Positions 22,981 to 35,551 of a stretch of 64,000 bases of DNA are shown one piece after another. The position numbers were made by a program, and so were the translations under genes. A model generated the notes under the pieces. The model did no database searches. It was not told the DNA's origin and saw only the letters and a program-made list of their open reading frames with translations. How positions within the stretch are numbered: the stretch's first letter is position 1; each line of letters starts with the position of its first letter. The DNA comes from Trichaptum fuscoviolaceum (taxonomy: Eukaryota > Basidiomycota > Agaricomycetes > Hymenochaetales > Trichaptaceae): positions 3,559,671-3,623,670 of the forward strand of contig CAJSYZ010000002.1 of assembly GCA_910574455.1 (NCBI GenBank), in the 5' to 3' direction.

Positions 22981-24150
22981 TCTCATATCTCAAGTGAGCC
23001 AGTACGCTCGTGATACGGATCTCGCCTCGAAGTTGTCCGAGGATTCGACGTCGAGGCACGACACTGCTTCATGAGGACTTCGATGAATCAAGGACGAACG
23101 TTCTTTTGCTTTCAGTCATGAGAAGCTTCACAGCTGTGTGTCGTCGCTACATAGTTGGTCAGCATCTTGTTCCCCTTATATGTTCCGCTGATAAGTCTCA
23201 ATGCTTCCTTTCTTCCATGAATAACTCGAAGCAAGCTGCCCTTGAACTTTCGTTCTTTTTGGAGCCACAACATTGGCCGGCGGGGTAGAGCCTCTCCTCA
23301 TTCACACGAATTTAACCCGTTGAATGCCCCTAATCTCATACGCTGCTCGATGAAATGCAGGCAAATTTGTGCACTAGTATGGTGTCGATGAAGTCTCCCA
23401 GCACTGACGGTCGTAATCTCAGTGATATAGGAGATCCAAAAACACCCCAGGCAATACATACAACCGTCAGAACTGCCACATATACCACAGACAACAGACA
23501 ATCGGACATGCAATGGTGCAATTCTTGCTTCTGGTATTCCCATCGCAGCTCTGATCATGCGGTTGCACTCCATCCTGTGATAGAAGGCGCAACTCAGGCC
23601 TTATCTCTGGCGCGGAAGATCACTAAGCTTTCTAGGACATTCTGCAAGACCACTGTCCAGTTTCTTTTGTGCAGGATGAGGCCAAACGCTGCAAAATATC
23701 ACCCTCCTTTAGATTTGGTTGGCAAAACCAATTGAAGGAAACTAATCACTGGGTTGATCTTTCTGAGGCGCAAGTTGATCTTAACTTGAAGATGCTGCGG
23801 AAGCCGAAATAAGAAAAACAATCCTCTATTTTTTCTTTGGCTGTGCTAAATTTACATTGCCTTCCCGGAAACTTTCTTGTTATTCTGGTCGTAGGGGCGG
23901 GCCGTTTTTGGCTCATGCTACACTTCGAGCGTTGCTGTTCGTCATTCGCATCGTCGGGTACTCCTTGTTCCTCCGAGGCTGCAGAACGAATTCGTCTCAT
24001 GAGATCTGTCCCGAGTTCGCCTGTGCTTTGGCCATGCTGTTGGCGCTTCTCGCCATTCCAAACTCAGCGCGTTCTCTTCGCAACATTCATTCCAAATCAT
24101 CGAGCGCAGAATGACCCCATGTGCGCTTTGCCTCCCTTCACCCTCTTCAC

Positions 24151-24157
24151 ATAAATA
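24151..24157 (+). promoter_or_regulatory. TATA-like box of the aspartic protease gene
   Basis: ataaata lies 79 bases before the ATG at 24230, preceded by pyrimidine-rich sequence, a usual layout for a well-expressed fungal secreted enzyme. Confidence 0.55.
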
Positions 24158-24229
24158 GGACCAGGATGCCCTTCGGAACTCCTCACTCACCCCCGAGTCT
24201 GCACGCTCAGCTACCCTCCCTTGCCCATT

Positions 24230-25748
24230 ATGTTCTCAGCTGCCTCACTCCTTTCGACGCTCCTCCTCGCTCTCGCCGTCTCGGCAAACCCCATCGTCGT
24301 TCGCGACAACCTTATTCGCGTGCCCTTCGCGAAGAAGATTAATGTCACCTCGGAAGGTCACATTCTCAAGAACGATCAGGCTCGTGCAGCTGCTTTGCGT
24401 GCACACGCTCTGGGACGTGCTTCAGGCAAGCTCACTAAGGATGCGGTCATCAGTGTTCCAGTCCAGAACCAGGCTGTGACCTACGTCGCCTCTGTCGGTG
24501 TTGGCAGCCCTGCGACGACCTGTATGTTAGATGTGTTCTATAATCTGATGAATGCTCATCGCGACACCTCATAGACTCCTTACTGATTGACACGGGAAGT
24601 TCGAACACATGGGTTGGCGCTGGGAAGGCCTTTGTTAGGACCAGCACCAGTGTTCAAACGTCCGATCGGGTGGTATGTATCCGTCTCGTCTGTGTGATCT
24701 TTTGCCCACATATACTTTACCAAATAAGGCTGTAACCTACGGTTCGGGCGATTTCAGTGGTACAGAGTTTACCGACACTGTGTCACTTGGAGGTGGCCTC
24801 ACCATTACTAAACAATCAATCGGTGTTGCATCACAATCGGAGGGTTTCGATGGTGTCGATGGCATTCTTGGGTGAGTAAAGTTACCATGAAGATATCAAG
24901 ACTTCTTACTGATGACGTATCCGCAATAGAATCGGCCCTGTTGACCTCACGGTTGACACCCTTTCCCCAGATACGCGCTCCACCATTCCTACGGTCACCG
25001 ACAATCTGTTCAGTCAAGGCATCATCAGCGCAAATGAGGTCGCTGTGTCGTTCGAACCTACCACTGAGGAGATTAACAACAACGGAGAGTTGACCTTCGG
25101 TGGCACTGACAGCTCAAAGTTCACTGGCTCCATCTCCTTCGCTCCTCTCAGTGAGTTTTCATGGCATGTAATATACACTATGACGCTGAACGCGTTCCTT
25201 CAGCCACTACTTCACCGGCTAGCGAATTTTGGGGTATCAACGAGAGCATCCGCTATGGTACTTCAACTACCATATTATCCACCACTGCTGGCATTGTCGA
25301 CACTGGTACCACTCTTCTCCTCATTGCTTCCGATGCTTTGTCTCGCTACCAGAGTGCCACTGGTGCAGTAGCTGACCGCAATACCGGTCTGCTTCGTTTG
25401 ACCACTACACAGTTTGCGAACCTCAAGAGCTTGTTCTTTACTATCAACGGGGTGAGTCATATGCTCTAATAGCGGTGATCAATCTGCTCATTTAGCTCTG
25501 GTATGTCTTAGGTCACCTTCGAGTTCACTGCCAATGCTCAGGCGTGGCCTCGTGCTCTCAATACAGCTATTGGCGGCACTACCAATAACGTGTATCTGAT
25601 TGTTGGCGACCTCGGCACACCTTCCGGTGAGGGTCTTGACTTCATCAACGGATTCGCATGGCTCGAGCGCTTCTATGCCGTATTCGACACCGCAAACAAG
25701 CGCATTGGTTTTGCGACTACCTCCTTCACCACCGCCACCACAAACTGA
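24230..25748 (+). CDS. Secreted pepsin-like aspartic protease (A1, polyporopepsin type)
   Basis: An extracellular acid endopeptidase made as a preproenzyme. The start at 24230 gives the signal peptide MFSAASLLSTLLLALAVSA, then a propeptide (IVVRDNLIRVPFAKKINV to about residue 75). The mature enzyme begins near SVPVQNQAVTYVASVGVGSP. Both catalytic Asp motifs are present: LLIDTGSSNTWVGA and GIVDTGTTLLLIASDA. The flap sequence is AVTYGSGDFSGTEF. Later blocks GVDGILG, LTVDTLSPDTRSTIPTVTDN, NGELTFGGTDSSK, NTGLLRLTTTQFANLKSLFF, GEGLDFINGFAWLERFYAVF and a TTSFTTATTN end match the polyporopepsin group strongly. Five introns; stop at 25746-25748. It appears intact and active. The lack of a cysteine-rich pattern agrees with this group. 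This gene is the best pointer to Polyporales. Confidence 0.95.
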
Positions 25749-26137
25749 CGGGCTCAAGCTCAAAAATATTGTTTTTATCCCTTTTTCTTTCTTTTGATAT
25801 TCACGGTTCTTGGGCTTGTGCAACTCATGTTTGATTAGCTCAGCACGTACTTATCCACTCTTTCAGACTGTAAATTTATATGTGCAATACATTCCGTTCT
25901 TTGCATCTTAACTATAAATGCCAGTCTTCAGTGCACGCTGTGCATAGTAGCAAGCATGCCTTACGTCAACTCTCATAACAGCTGCGGTGCACCCAGGACC
26001 AACGGATCTTTCATAGTCCCACGTATACTAGTACCCACCTGGTTGTCAACGCAATAATAATCGTAAATGCAGTGTATGAAAGGAGCCATGATTCGAAGTG
26101 CAACAGTCAAATTGGAAGCATCCCAAAAATAGCCTAA
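25749..26137. other. Convergent 3' spacer
   Basis: About 390 bases between the protease stop and the stop of the ABC transporter on the other strand. Both 3' UTRs should lie here. No gene seen. Confidence 0.55.
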
Positions 26138-29100
26138 CTATAATTGGCCAACACTCTTACGCAGATCATTCCAATCCGCAGATCTCCTACACATGTCTCT
26201 GAATGCGCTACCTTCGTGATTGATCAAGTGGACAGGTGAATCGAATTCAACGATGTGACCATCATCAAGAACAAGGATGCGATCGTAGTCAATGATGGTC
26301 TTCAGACGGTGAGCAATCGTAATAACCATTGCGCTAGAAAGCTCTTCTCTGATCGTCCGTTGGATCTGGTTGCGACGGGCTCAGCAATGACCTAAAACGG
26401 AGACGAGAGAATGCCTACCTTGTCATCCAGAGACACGTCGATCTGTGAGGTGGCTTCATCCATAACAATCACTTGAGAACGGCGCAATATCGCACGCGCA
26501 AGCGCAACCAGTTGTCTCTCGCCAGCGCTAAGAGAGCCTGTGGGACTGATCATCGTATCGAGACTGACGATGTTCCTAGACTCTGGGTTGTCGTCCCGTT
26601 TCGTCAAATGACACCGAGACAAAGCATCCCAACATTCCTCATCCGTGTGATCGCCGAATGGATCTAAATTACTGCGGATGGTCCCTGTGAACAAGGAGAC
26701 ATCTTGACTGACGATTGTCTACAATGATGAAATCATTAAGAAAGACCAAGAGGTAATCGCACAAACAACTGACAATTTTGGTACGTAGGTCTTCGAGACC
26801 AATACTCGTGATATCGATCCCATCAAGTCTATGACGAATTTAGTAGAATAGCAGTACTTTTAAAGCCTGACTTACATGATCCTTCCTCCACAAGGCTCGA
26901 TAATCCGCAGGAGCGAAAGGCCCAGCGTTGACTTCCCTGGTTGGTGGAAAATTAGATACCACCTATGTCTAAAACGACGAACATAATACCGGATCCTGTT
27001 CGTCCAACCTGCATATAGGAGAATGTTCTTGAGCAACATATTTTAGATAATGTAACCCCCAAACTTACAACACCAATTTTCTCACTTGCACTCACGGTGA
27101 ACGAAATACCCCTCAAAACAAGAGGTAAATCAGGGGCATATCGCACTTCGAGATCTTCCACTACAAGCTTGCCGCTATCGGTCGGCCAATGCGCTGGAGG
27201 GCGTTTCTCTTCAATAATCGACGGAGCTTCCTGCGGTGTCTGTAAATATTCTCCAATCCTTTCAACGGAGTTGAAATCCAGCTCAAGTTGAGCTGCAACT
27301 CTACACAGCGGGACGGAACGGAATCAATCCCAATTTAAATGGTCTACTAAGCCACTTACTTTACAAGTTGTCGTGATGCTTCCGCAAATATCCCAGCTTG
27401 AACGATTACAATGGCAGCGAATCCGGCAGATACACCGCTCCACAGCGCAAAGATGGTGGTGACATACACAACGAGAGAGCCAAGACCTAAAGAGGTCGAT
27501 TAATTCAACAAGACAATATAGACGATGGTAACTCACAGTCGTAGCGCCATCGCAACCATCCGGCCACTAACCACTAAATGCCAATCAGTTCGTTATTCGT
27601 TAGCAACTAAACAAATAAGAAAAACTTACATAAACATGATCGTACCCTTGGAATAGATCCACTTTCGCGTAAAAGGAGTCTTGGTATCGCTTCTCCATTG
27701 CGTAAGCACGGACGTGGCTTAATCCCCTCAGTAACTCATCAAAGCCAGCAAAGGCCGGTGAAAGTGATACAGACTCCAGCCGACGCAGATCGCGAGCTGC
27801 TTGAATATAGGGAGGGGCAATACGAATGTATAACCAAGCAATGATGACTGCGAAAGGTGCAAATTGGGGGACGATCCATATGATAAATAGGAAGGAGGCA
27901 ATGAATGTCAAACCCCCTGTCAGAGCGGCTCGAACAGATTGCTGTAATGTAGAATCCACAGTATTCATATCTGAGGTGAACCTGTTGAGGATTCGTCCAA
28001 TGGGCGTCACATCGAAGAACCGGGAAGGAGCGCGAACGAGGCGAGAAAGCATCTGTTTAAAAAGTTTCCGCGAAGCTTGCAAGCTTGCATAGTAGCCGAG
28101 GGATATGTAGGTCAACGTTGCAGCAGCACCGGCTAGCGAGATCCAAAGATAGATCATTAGCCAAGGCTTCGTATCAATCGCCGGAGGTGGAAGGTCCTTG
28201 AGTATTGGGATATGGGCTCTGTCCATGGTGTTAACCAGAACAGTCTGAAGCCGGAAGGTACCAATATCTACTCTTTCCTCGAAAGCTTCCGACCATTTAG
28301 CAAGAAAAAGCTGAATAATAAATCCAAGTTAAACCGAGAACCTAGTTGTAATGAGTGTGAACGTACATCACTAGCAATTGCGATAGCTCGAATCAGTAGC
28401 ATCAAAGAAAGTGTCAGAAGCCAGGAGAACCATCCGGCAGCTCGAATGTATGTGATATACGTCATTAACGAAACCCTTCCTTCAGCGCGATGTTCTGCTT
28501 CAACAAGTTTACCGGAGGAAACGTGCACTTCATTGCATATTTCCGATACCAACTCATCTCCAGGCACCTGTGCGATTTGGGACTTCTCATCTTCCTTGAA
28601 TGGTTCATCTTCGGCGTCAATGACGGTCTTCAGTTCGCCCGACGCTTTCAGATCCCTTATCAATCCACCCCGTATTATTGTGCCATTAGAGAGCTCAACG
28701 ATATAAGAAGCGACTCGTAAGCAAAGAGATATATGGTGGGTGACGAGTATGACAGTCCGCCCACGCATGAGGGGACCTTGGAGGCAATGTTCGACAATAT
28801 GATGCGCCGTATGCATATCAACTGCTGCCAGGCTAAAACGAAAGGAGATTCAAAACTTTGAAGTGTCATCATTGAGCAAAAAGCTTACGGATCGTCCAGT
28901 AGAAGAACCTGAGATAGTAAGCAAGTTTGTCAGTGGCTACTTCGGGAGTTACGATATGTTTGACGCACCAACGCTTCCGAATACAAGGCGCGTGCCAACG
29001 CAACACGCGCACGCTGACCTCCGGATAATGTGACACCCTTCTCACCAATCTCTGCATCTCAGTCAGAGACATAACTCTGTGCGAAAAAAATACAGAAGCT

Positions 29101-32100
29101 TCACCTGTCATGTCTCCGGCCTCGAACATCTGCAAGTCTCTTTCCAATGCACATGCTTCTAATGTAGAGCGATAGCGAGTTTCGTCGTAACCTCGCCCAG
29201 ACCCAAAGACAATGTTGTCCCGAATGGTTGCATGTTCAAGCCCTAATTTACTTCAGAATTAGAGTTACCTAGGCTGACAAACCAATGCAAGCTTACAAGG
29301 ATTCTGAGCGCAGAATGCCACTTGATGATTACTCTTTGAGATAAATACTTTTCCACTGAGGCAGTACATTTCTACAGGGTTGTTAGCAGCAGGTTCAGCA
29401 GAAAAAGTGTTTACTTACCACCCAGGAGTGCAGCTAGTAGGGTACTCTTTCCTGATCCAGTAGCACCAGTTATAAGTGAGATCTGACCTAAGGGAAAATC
29501 AAGGTTTAAGGGTCCCAATTGAAAATGTCGATCCATCATATCATCAGTTTGGGCACGCCATCCAAATCGAGCATCTTCGAATCCTAGGCGCTCTATCTTG
29601 CTTTGTTGGCTGCTGGTTGGTCTCATGAAGTCCGACGCCCATGGGTCCACCTCATCTTCCCACAGAAACGTATTAATTCTCTGCAGCGAGACATACGCTA
29701 AAGCAGGCCATCAACATTTTGAGAATGCAGAGTAATCAAAGAACAAATCACCGTGCAAGAAAGAGAAAAATTGATCTGGAAGTTCCATCATAGGGCTCTG
29801 CAAAGAAGAGAACAACGCCAGCGAGGTAAACGTTTTGGCGACAGTCAGACGACCACCAGCAACAATAGTGTAAAACAAGAATGAAAAAAGCGCCATGGCA
29901 GATGGTACCCAGATCCTGAACGTGTATCATAAGTGAGACTCATATTATTCCATGCCTTTTGCACTTGCCAGATAAAAGAAATGAGGATCGCAACAATATT
30001 CTCCTTCACTCGCCACTGAAGTTCAACTTCACGACGTTTAAGGCTTCTTGCAGCCCAAAAATTCTCTAATAGGTCGGTAAACACGATTGCTATGTCATGT
30101 ATAAGCTCCAATGACTGACCCCAACCGTAGAATTTGAGGAAACGGATATTCTGAAAGAGCTCATTGACTCCACTCATGCGTAAGTCTTTCGCTTTCCATG
30201 ATTCCCTCGTAATCTGTAACTCTAGTCAATCACGCATTCCTAGTGGTCTCACAAAGGCAGAGAATGCTGACGTACGTATACGTTATACTTTCCGAGAGGG
30301 AAATTGACAATGTATGCCCCGATGACAACAACGACACCAGCCATAGAGCTCCAACCCAGTACCCTATAGAAGCTTCATTTAGTACAGCATCCAGTACCGT
30401 ACTTGAACTGACTCACTGATATAGAAAGACAAGCGAGATAATAAGACGCACGGTTAAGGCAAAGACAAGGGATGCCTGCCAAAATCGCAGTGAGACGGTA
30501 TATGCATCCCCCCTACGATGCGTGAGTCCACTGAGCGGCTGAGATACAGAAAGCCCCTTACTGCATGAGATTGACTATTTTACCCAAGTCCGCACTTTCG
30601 GGTTGAGACTTATCGTCATTTGGAGTGCTACCGCCTGCTGTTCCCAAGTCACGTCTTCGTAAGGCTTTGTAGTGCAGTGCACAGAAGAGCTAGACCGCGT
30701 TATGACCAAAAACATACTCACTATTAGTGAGGTTTACTTACTTGGCCTCGAGCCCGTTCATATGATCTTCGAGAATGCCAAGACTGGATCAAGTCTACTT
30801 GCGCAAAGGATAGATTGACAACAAATGTCACGAACGCATAAAAGTAGGCTTCGGCCTCTGATTCGCGAGAATTATCGGCCAGAATAGTAAGGATCCTCTG
30901 GAGGGCGTATACTGGTACGAAGCCTACCAGTCCCATTGTAGGTTCAGTGACAAAAACGTTGATCTGATTCATTTACGTACCTGCAGTAGCGCTCCAAAGT
31001 TCCAATACTACGTCAAGGATAAGGTCGAGTGAATTGGAGGCGATTAAAAACCATATCAGCGAATGCTTAGGATACCTATAGCTAAGTCTTAGAAGGACAT
31101 CGCGCAATCGTCATATGTTCAAGTAGAGAACGCCTACCGTTCGCGATAGTCAAGGTACTTGAGGAATAGATTTTTGTGTTTGAAGTAAGGTGAGAGACTC
31201 CACACATCTTCATATTCTATTCTTCGTTTTACGGCGACTCCGAAGATTGGTTCGACGAACGAAAACGTACACCATTGCCATAGAGTTACGGAGTCCTCGG
31301 GCATGGTTTTTAGATGTGATGGAGTCTTAAACATAGCAAGTAAGCGCATATTTGATAGCTACAGATGTATCGTTACCTCTTTCCCAGTGGCGACATTGGA
31401 GCTTGGAAGGATATCATTCAGAGGAAACGTTCCGATGACAAGGAGTGTGGAAAGGGAGATGAACAAGGTTATGATACAAGGAATGACTTGAGGTCCGAAT
31501 TGGCCCTTCGTGAAAGAGACGAGCAAATCCGATGAGGAGGACAAAACCCAAATTGAGTAGAAGAGGAATAGCAAATAGGGAGGCGTCGATGGTGGTTTGC
31601 ACCATGTTCTCCATGATGAATAGCACTAAGGAATTTGGCTAAATGTTAAACATACGGAATACTACTCATATATCGACTCACCCAAGCAAAAGCGACAATT
31701 GCACACTGTAGCGCCTCACGCGAGTTTCCCGACACAACATGATAGGATAGAAAGGAAATTTTTAGCAGAACCTGGAGAAAGGGGAGTAATACTAGTAGAA
31801 GCAGTTTCCACCTCGGTGGCGTAAGTTTCACGGGTTTACTGGAAGTGTATTCTTCAAGGTCTTCGACATGAAGAAAGTTCTCAAACGGAGAAGATATGCA
31901 TTTGAAGAGTTTTCTTATTGATCCCGGGAAACGAGTCGCAATCAGTAGATCGTAAAAGATAGTGAACACTATCACCGAGACTGAAATGTATGTTGGAAAA
32001 TCGTCATAAATCCAGTTCGTAGGTGGGAGACTGTCGGATGCGAAGAATGTCGGACCGCCATTTTTTGAGACAAAAGCTTTTGCGATTAGGTTCAAGTCGT

Positions 32101-32128
32101 AGCCAACACCTGGGGTGAATGAGAACAT
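26138..32128 (-). CDS. Full-length ABCC (MRP-type) ABC transporter
   Basis: An ATP-driven exporter of organic anions or conjugates, in the vacuolar or plasma membrane (Ycf1/Ybt1/Bpt1 relatives). Start at 32128 (MFSFTPGVGYDLN), followed by an N-terminal multi-pass extension (YISVSVIVFTIFYDLLIA, LLLLVLLPFLQVLLKISFL), as in long ABCCs. TMD1 covers about 31.3-29.7 kb. NBD1 has Walker A GATGSGKST (about 29450), signature VTLSGGQRARVALARAL (about 29010) and Walker B VLLLDDP, with Asp in place of the catalytic Glu, the usual ABCC asymmetry. TMD2 lies about 28.4-27.3 kb (LVRAPSRFFDVTPIGRILNR). NBD2 has VGRTGSG split by an intron from KSTLGLSLLRIIEP, signature SLSAGERQLVALARAIL, Walker B VIVMDEATSQID and H-loop ITIAHRLKTI. 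It ends SVGQL at 26138. Twenty or more exons; no disabling lesion seen. Substrate unknown. Confidence 0.93.
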
Positions 32129-32362
32129 GAGAGAGGGAATTGAATGAGATGGACATAGTGAGCCATTGCGGTTTAAAGGATGAGAAGGCCCAGAATTGGC
32201 GCGAACCGGTCCGTCTTCAAGTTGCAGCAGTAAAGTCCCACACTGGCACACTCAGACTCTTGAAGTCTGGATTACGTAAGACACGCGTGAACAACTTGAA
32301 GCGCGTGCGTTGGTTTTCGCGAAGACTCTGCTCCTCTGCTCCTCCGCAAGTCTAGTAGAGAT
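32129..32362. promoter_or_regulatory. 234-base divergent promoter, ABCC / aldehyde dehydrogenase
   Basis: The two start codons (32128 minus, 32363 plus) are only 234 bases apart, so the genes almost certainly share a promoter region. No clear TATA box is visible; no specific binding site is claimed. Confidence 0.6.
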
Positions 32363-34846
32363 ATGGATGAGGGCGTCAACTCGCTTTTCTTTGGCTTCTC
32401 TGCGTGCTTTGCTGTTGGAATCTGGCTTGTCTTCAACCGCTACCAGTCTGTAAGGAACAGAGCAGTGCCTTTTACATGGCCTGCTCCGGATGTGAGTTTT
32501 CGGACGTGCTAATCACTGGAGTATCTCACTTAGAACTCAACAGGCCGCTGATGCGGAATGGACCTCCATCACCTTGAATGAACCAAGTCTCGAGTCACAT
32601 TTGAAAACCCCGGAGATTTTGCCTCCTGTGCATATCCCCAACCGACGCTACATAACTTGTTTCGACCCCGCTACCTCACTTCATTTAGGCACGTTCCTCG
32701 CCGATGATGATTACACGATTGGAGAGAAGATTGGGAGTGCTGGAAGAGCCCAACTATCATGGAGGCAGTCATCTTTTGCCGACCGCAAGAGGGTGGTTCG
32801 CAGCCTACTCAAATGGCTGGTTGATAATAAAGAAGTCTGTGCACGAGTTGCGTGTAGAGATACGGGAAAGACGAGTACGTTTACTTCTTCGGGTTTTCTT
32901 TGCTTCAGTTTATTGACGCAAATTTCCAGTGGTCGATGCAGCCCTGGGCGAAATCTTGTACGCTACGCCATAGCTCGCTTGAAGTGAATGTGTAGCTAAC
33001 ATGAATAAGGGCAGAACGACGAGTGCCAAGATGGAATGGTTAATTGCCCACGGAGAGCGCTATCTCCGTCCTGAAAAGCGCAGCTCCTCGCTCATGCTCA
33101 GTTACAAAAGGTCGGAACTTCATTTCGAACCGTTAGGCGTTGTTGCCGCAATTGTATCATGGAACTATCGTGAGTAAAGTATGTTCGACAAAGCACAGAA
33201 AGTTGATGGGATTACCTTTTACAAGCCTTACACAACGCCTGGTCTCCTATACTGGCAGCCATTTTTGCAGGAAACGGCGTTGTTGTCAAATGTTCAGAAA
33301 ACGTCGTCTGGTCCACAAGCTGGTTCATTGGCGCAATACGAGAATGTTTGATAGTGTGCGGATTTGACCCTGAACTAGTCCAGGCAAGTGACACTTAACA
33401 TATTATTATTTCTCTAATCCTGACCTCTGCAGTAGTTAGTTTGCTGCTGGCCAGAAGAAGCAGAATCGCTCACAACGTCTCCGCACATAAAACATATAAC
33501 ATTCATAGGTTCGGAAGAAGTGGGACGCAAGGTTAGATTCAAGTTCATAATCAGCTGTAAGAGAGCTCACTCGCAATCGAAGGTGGCTGTTGCTGCAACA
33601 GTGAACCTAACGCCTGTCACTCTGGAACTCGGAGGCAAGGATCCAGCGATTATTTTGCCTGGCACTAACTTGGAGAAATGGATCAGCATCTGGATGCGGG
33701 GAGTTTTGTGAGTGCCAAGAAGCTTATCGCTAAGTTCCTAAATTAAACTTTTCATCTTGCAGCCAGAACTGTGGTCAAAATTGCATAGGAATAGAAAGGC
33801 TCATTGTACATGCATCACAGCATGACGAGCTTCTCGCCATGTTGTCAGAACGAGTCAAGAAACTTCGTCTTGGTTCTGTTTTGTATGCAGCGGATGGATT
33901 CATTGCTCCAGTAGACTGCGGGTCCATGATCTCAAGCGACCGCTTTGGTGAACTAGAGCGTGTCGTAACTGAAGCTGTTCAAGACGGCGCTCAGCTAGAA
34001 ACGGGTGGCGCAAGATGGAAACATGCTTACCTCGAGGGAGGATCTTACTTCAGTCCAACTGTCATTGGCAATGTCCATCAGGGCATGGAAATCGCTCAGC
34101 GAGAATGTGCGTCCATTCTGTTCCACGTGTATAGGTACAAAAGCTTACAAGTGTTCGCAGTGTTTGCCCCTGTTGCAGCTCTTATGCCGTATGAAGAGAT
34201 CGATGATGCAATCGAATTGGCAAACAACACGAAATACGGCCTTGGCGCCAGTGTGTTTGGGCACAGCCAGGAACAGTGTCTGGAGGTAGCCAAGCGCCTC
34301 GAATGCGGAATGGTGTCAATCAACGACTTCGGAGTTTTCTATGTAAGTTATTCTCGTCTTCATTTACTCTGTAAGACTAATATTGACGTTCGTAGCTTAA
34401 GTAAGCTGTGAATACCCTTTACATCGTTACCATGTGCTGAAGCCTCTATCAGTCAAGATTTACCCTTTGGAGGTGTAAAGGGAAGTGGTTACGGCAGATT
34501 CGGTGAGAACAGTTCACAATCTCTATACGTTTCTTTGCTAAGTGATGTTCGAATACTGTAGGCGGACCCGAAGGCCTGAGAGGATTGACAAATCCGAAGG
34601 CCATCATTGTTGACCGCTGGCCGTTCCTCGTGCAAACAGGAATTCCTGGTGCCTTGGATTATCCCATTCGGTCCCTGCCTGGGAGCTGGTATGTTCTGAC
34701 ACATGTGCATCCAGACCTACGGACGATGCTGATCGCGCCTTGCACACAGGGAATTTATCAGCGGACTTGTGCAGCTCCTCTACGGGGACACCATTAAAAC
34801 GCGCCTACAGGGTGTGGTACACTTGCTGAGAGCAGGAAGCAGGTGA
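32363..34846 (+). CDS. MSC7: Membrane-anchored aldehyde dehydrogenase, Msc7-like
   Basis: NAD(P)-dependent oxidation of aldehydes to acids; yeast Msc7 is an ER-associated relative. Start at 32363; the N-terminus has a membrane helix, FFGFSACFAVGIWLVFNRY. The ALDH core follows: ITCFDPATSLHLGTFLADDD, RKRVVRSLLKWLVDN, then EPLGVVAAIVSWNYP, the cofactor-binding TFIGSEEVGRKVAVAAT, the catalytic-Glu block VTLELGGKDPAIILPG and the catalytic Cys in QNCGQNCIGIERLIVHA. Later come REVFAPVAALMPYEEIDDAI, NNTKYGLGASVFGHS and DLPFGGVKGSGYGRFGGPEG. A C-terminal extension (ITNPKAIIVDRWPF-like region to LLRAGSR, stop at 34844-34846) contains further hydrophobic sequence, typical of the Msc7 branch. About ten exons. 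Both catalytic residues are intact. Shares a promoter with the ABCC gene. Confidence 0.92.
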
Positions 34847-35551
34847 GGTACGGCCTTACCGCCCTTCGAGCGAACGTTGATTGCGGGCATGATGACGAGT
34901 TTACGACTGGTATCTATATGTACATTGATTAACATGTCCTTGGGACCGCATGGTTCTTTGACTATCGCGAGATGCACGTTGGCTTTTGTATCTCATGTGC
35001 GCTTTGCCGCATTGAGCGTGGCGCACCCTTGCGGACGCAATCCGCTCGAAATTACCTTGTTTGGCACTTTCCATGACTCCGGCTGCTAACCTGCCTGCTC
35101 TTCGTCGCTTGCTTGAAGGTGGACACGACTCGGACTTGCGCATCTCCGGGTTTATCGTTTTGACATAGGGGCCTTTCAGCGATGAGAAATCTGATGTCCG
35201 GACATGCTGAAGAGCTATCTCTGTCTGTTCCCCGCCCAGGCGGTGTCAAAACACAAGGAACCTCCGGACATGGCTCACATGGTCGATCTTCGATTTCTCG
35301 GAATTTAGCACAATCAAAACCGGCCGTTAATCATATCTCAAGTGTGAGTGGAGCTATAATTGGAGGAGCCGAAGACGACCATGCAGTTGAGCTTCCCAGT
35401 TGACAACCACGATTGAGGATTTCGCTTCTCCATGTGCAGTTCTTTTCATTCCAGCGAAGCAGATATGAACGTATTTAAACAATCGACTATGCTGGGTTTG
35501 ATTGCTTCCTGCTAGCACCCTGCCTCGTTCGCCTCGGTCCGCACAAGAATC
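34847..35551. other. Intergenic with RNase T2 promoter
   Basis: About 700 bases. A TATTTAAA at 35472-35479 lies about 75 bases upstream of the RNase T2 ATG and is a good TATA box. Nothing else is supported. Confidence 0.55.
35472..35479 (+). promoter_or_regulatory. TATA box of the RNase T2 gene
   Basis: tatttaaa, 73-80 bases before the start codon at 35552. Confidence 0.6.

Larger units (their letters stand above)
18659..24229. other. 5.6 kb region without a supportable gene
   Basis: Apart from the DUF89 promoter at the left and the protease promoter at the right I can support no gene here. Reading frames are short and change frame often. Minus-strand stretches near 22060-22250 and 22520-22980 look faintly protein-like (separate entry). 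19976-19992 is a small hairpin (gctgatc-acc-gatcagc). Candidates for the rest are decayed genes, decayed transposons or non-coding RNA; nothing distinguishes them by eye. Confidence 0.5.

Noticed and set aside
23355..23735. 126-residue plus-strand frame in the desert
   Set aside because: No domain, no signal peptide, no splice or promoter signals; length is within chance expectation.
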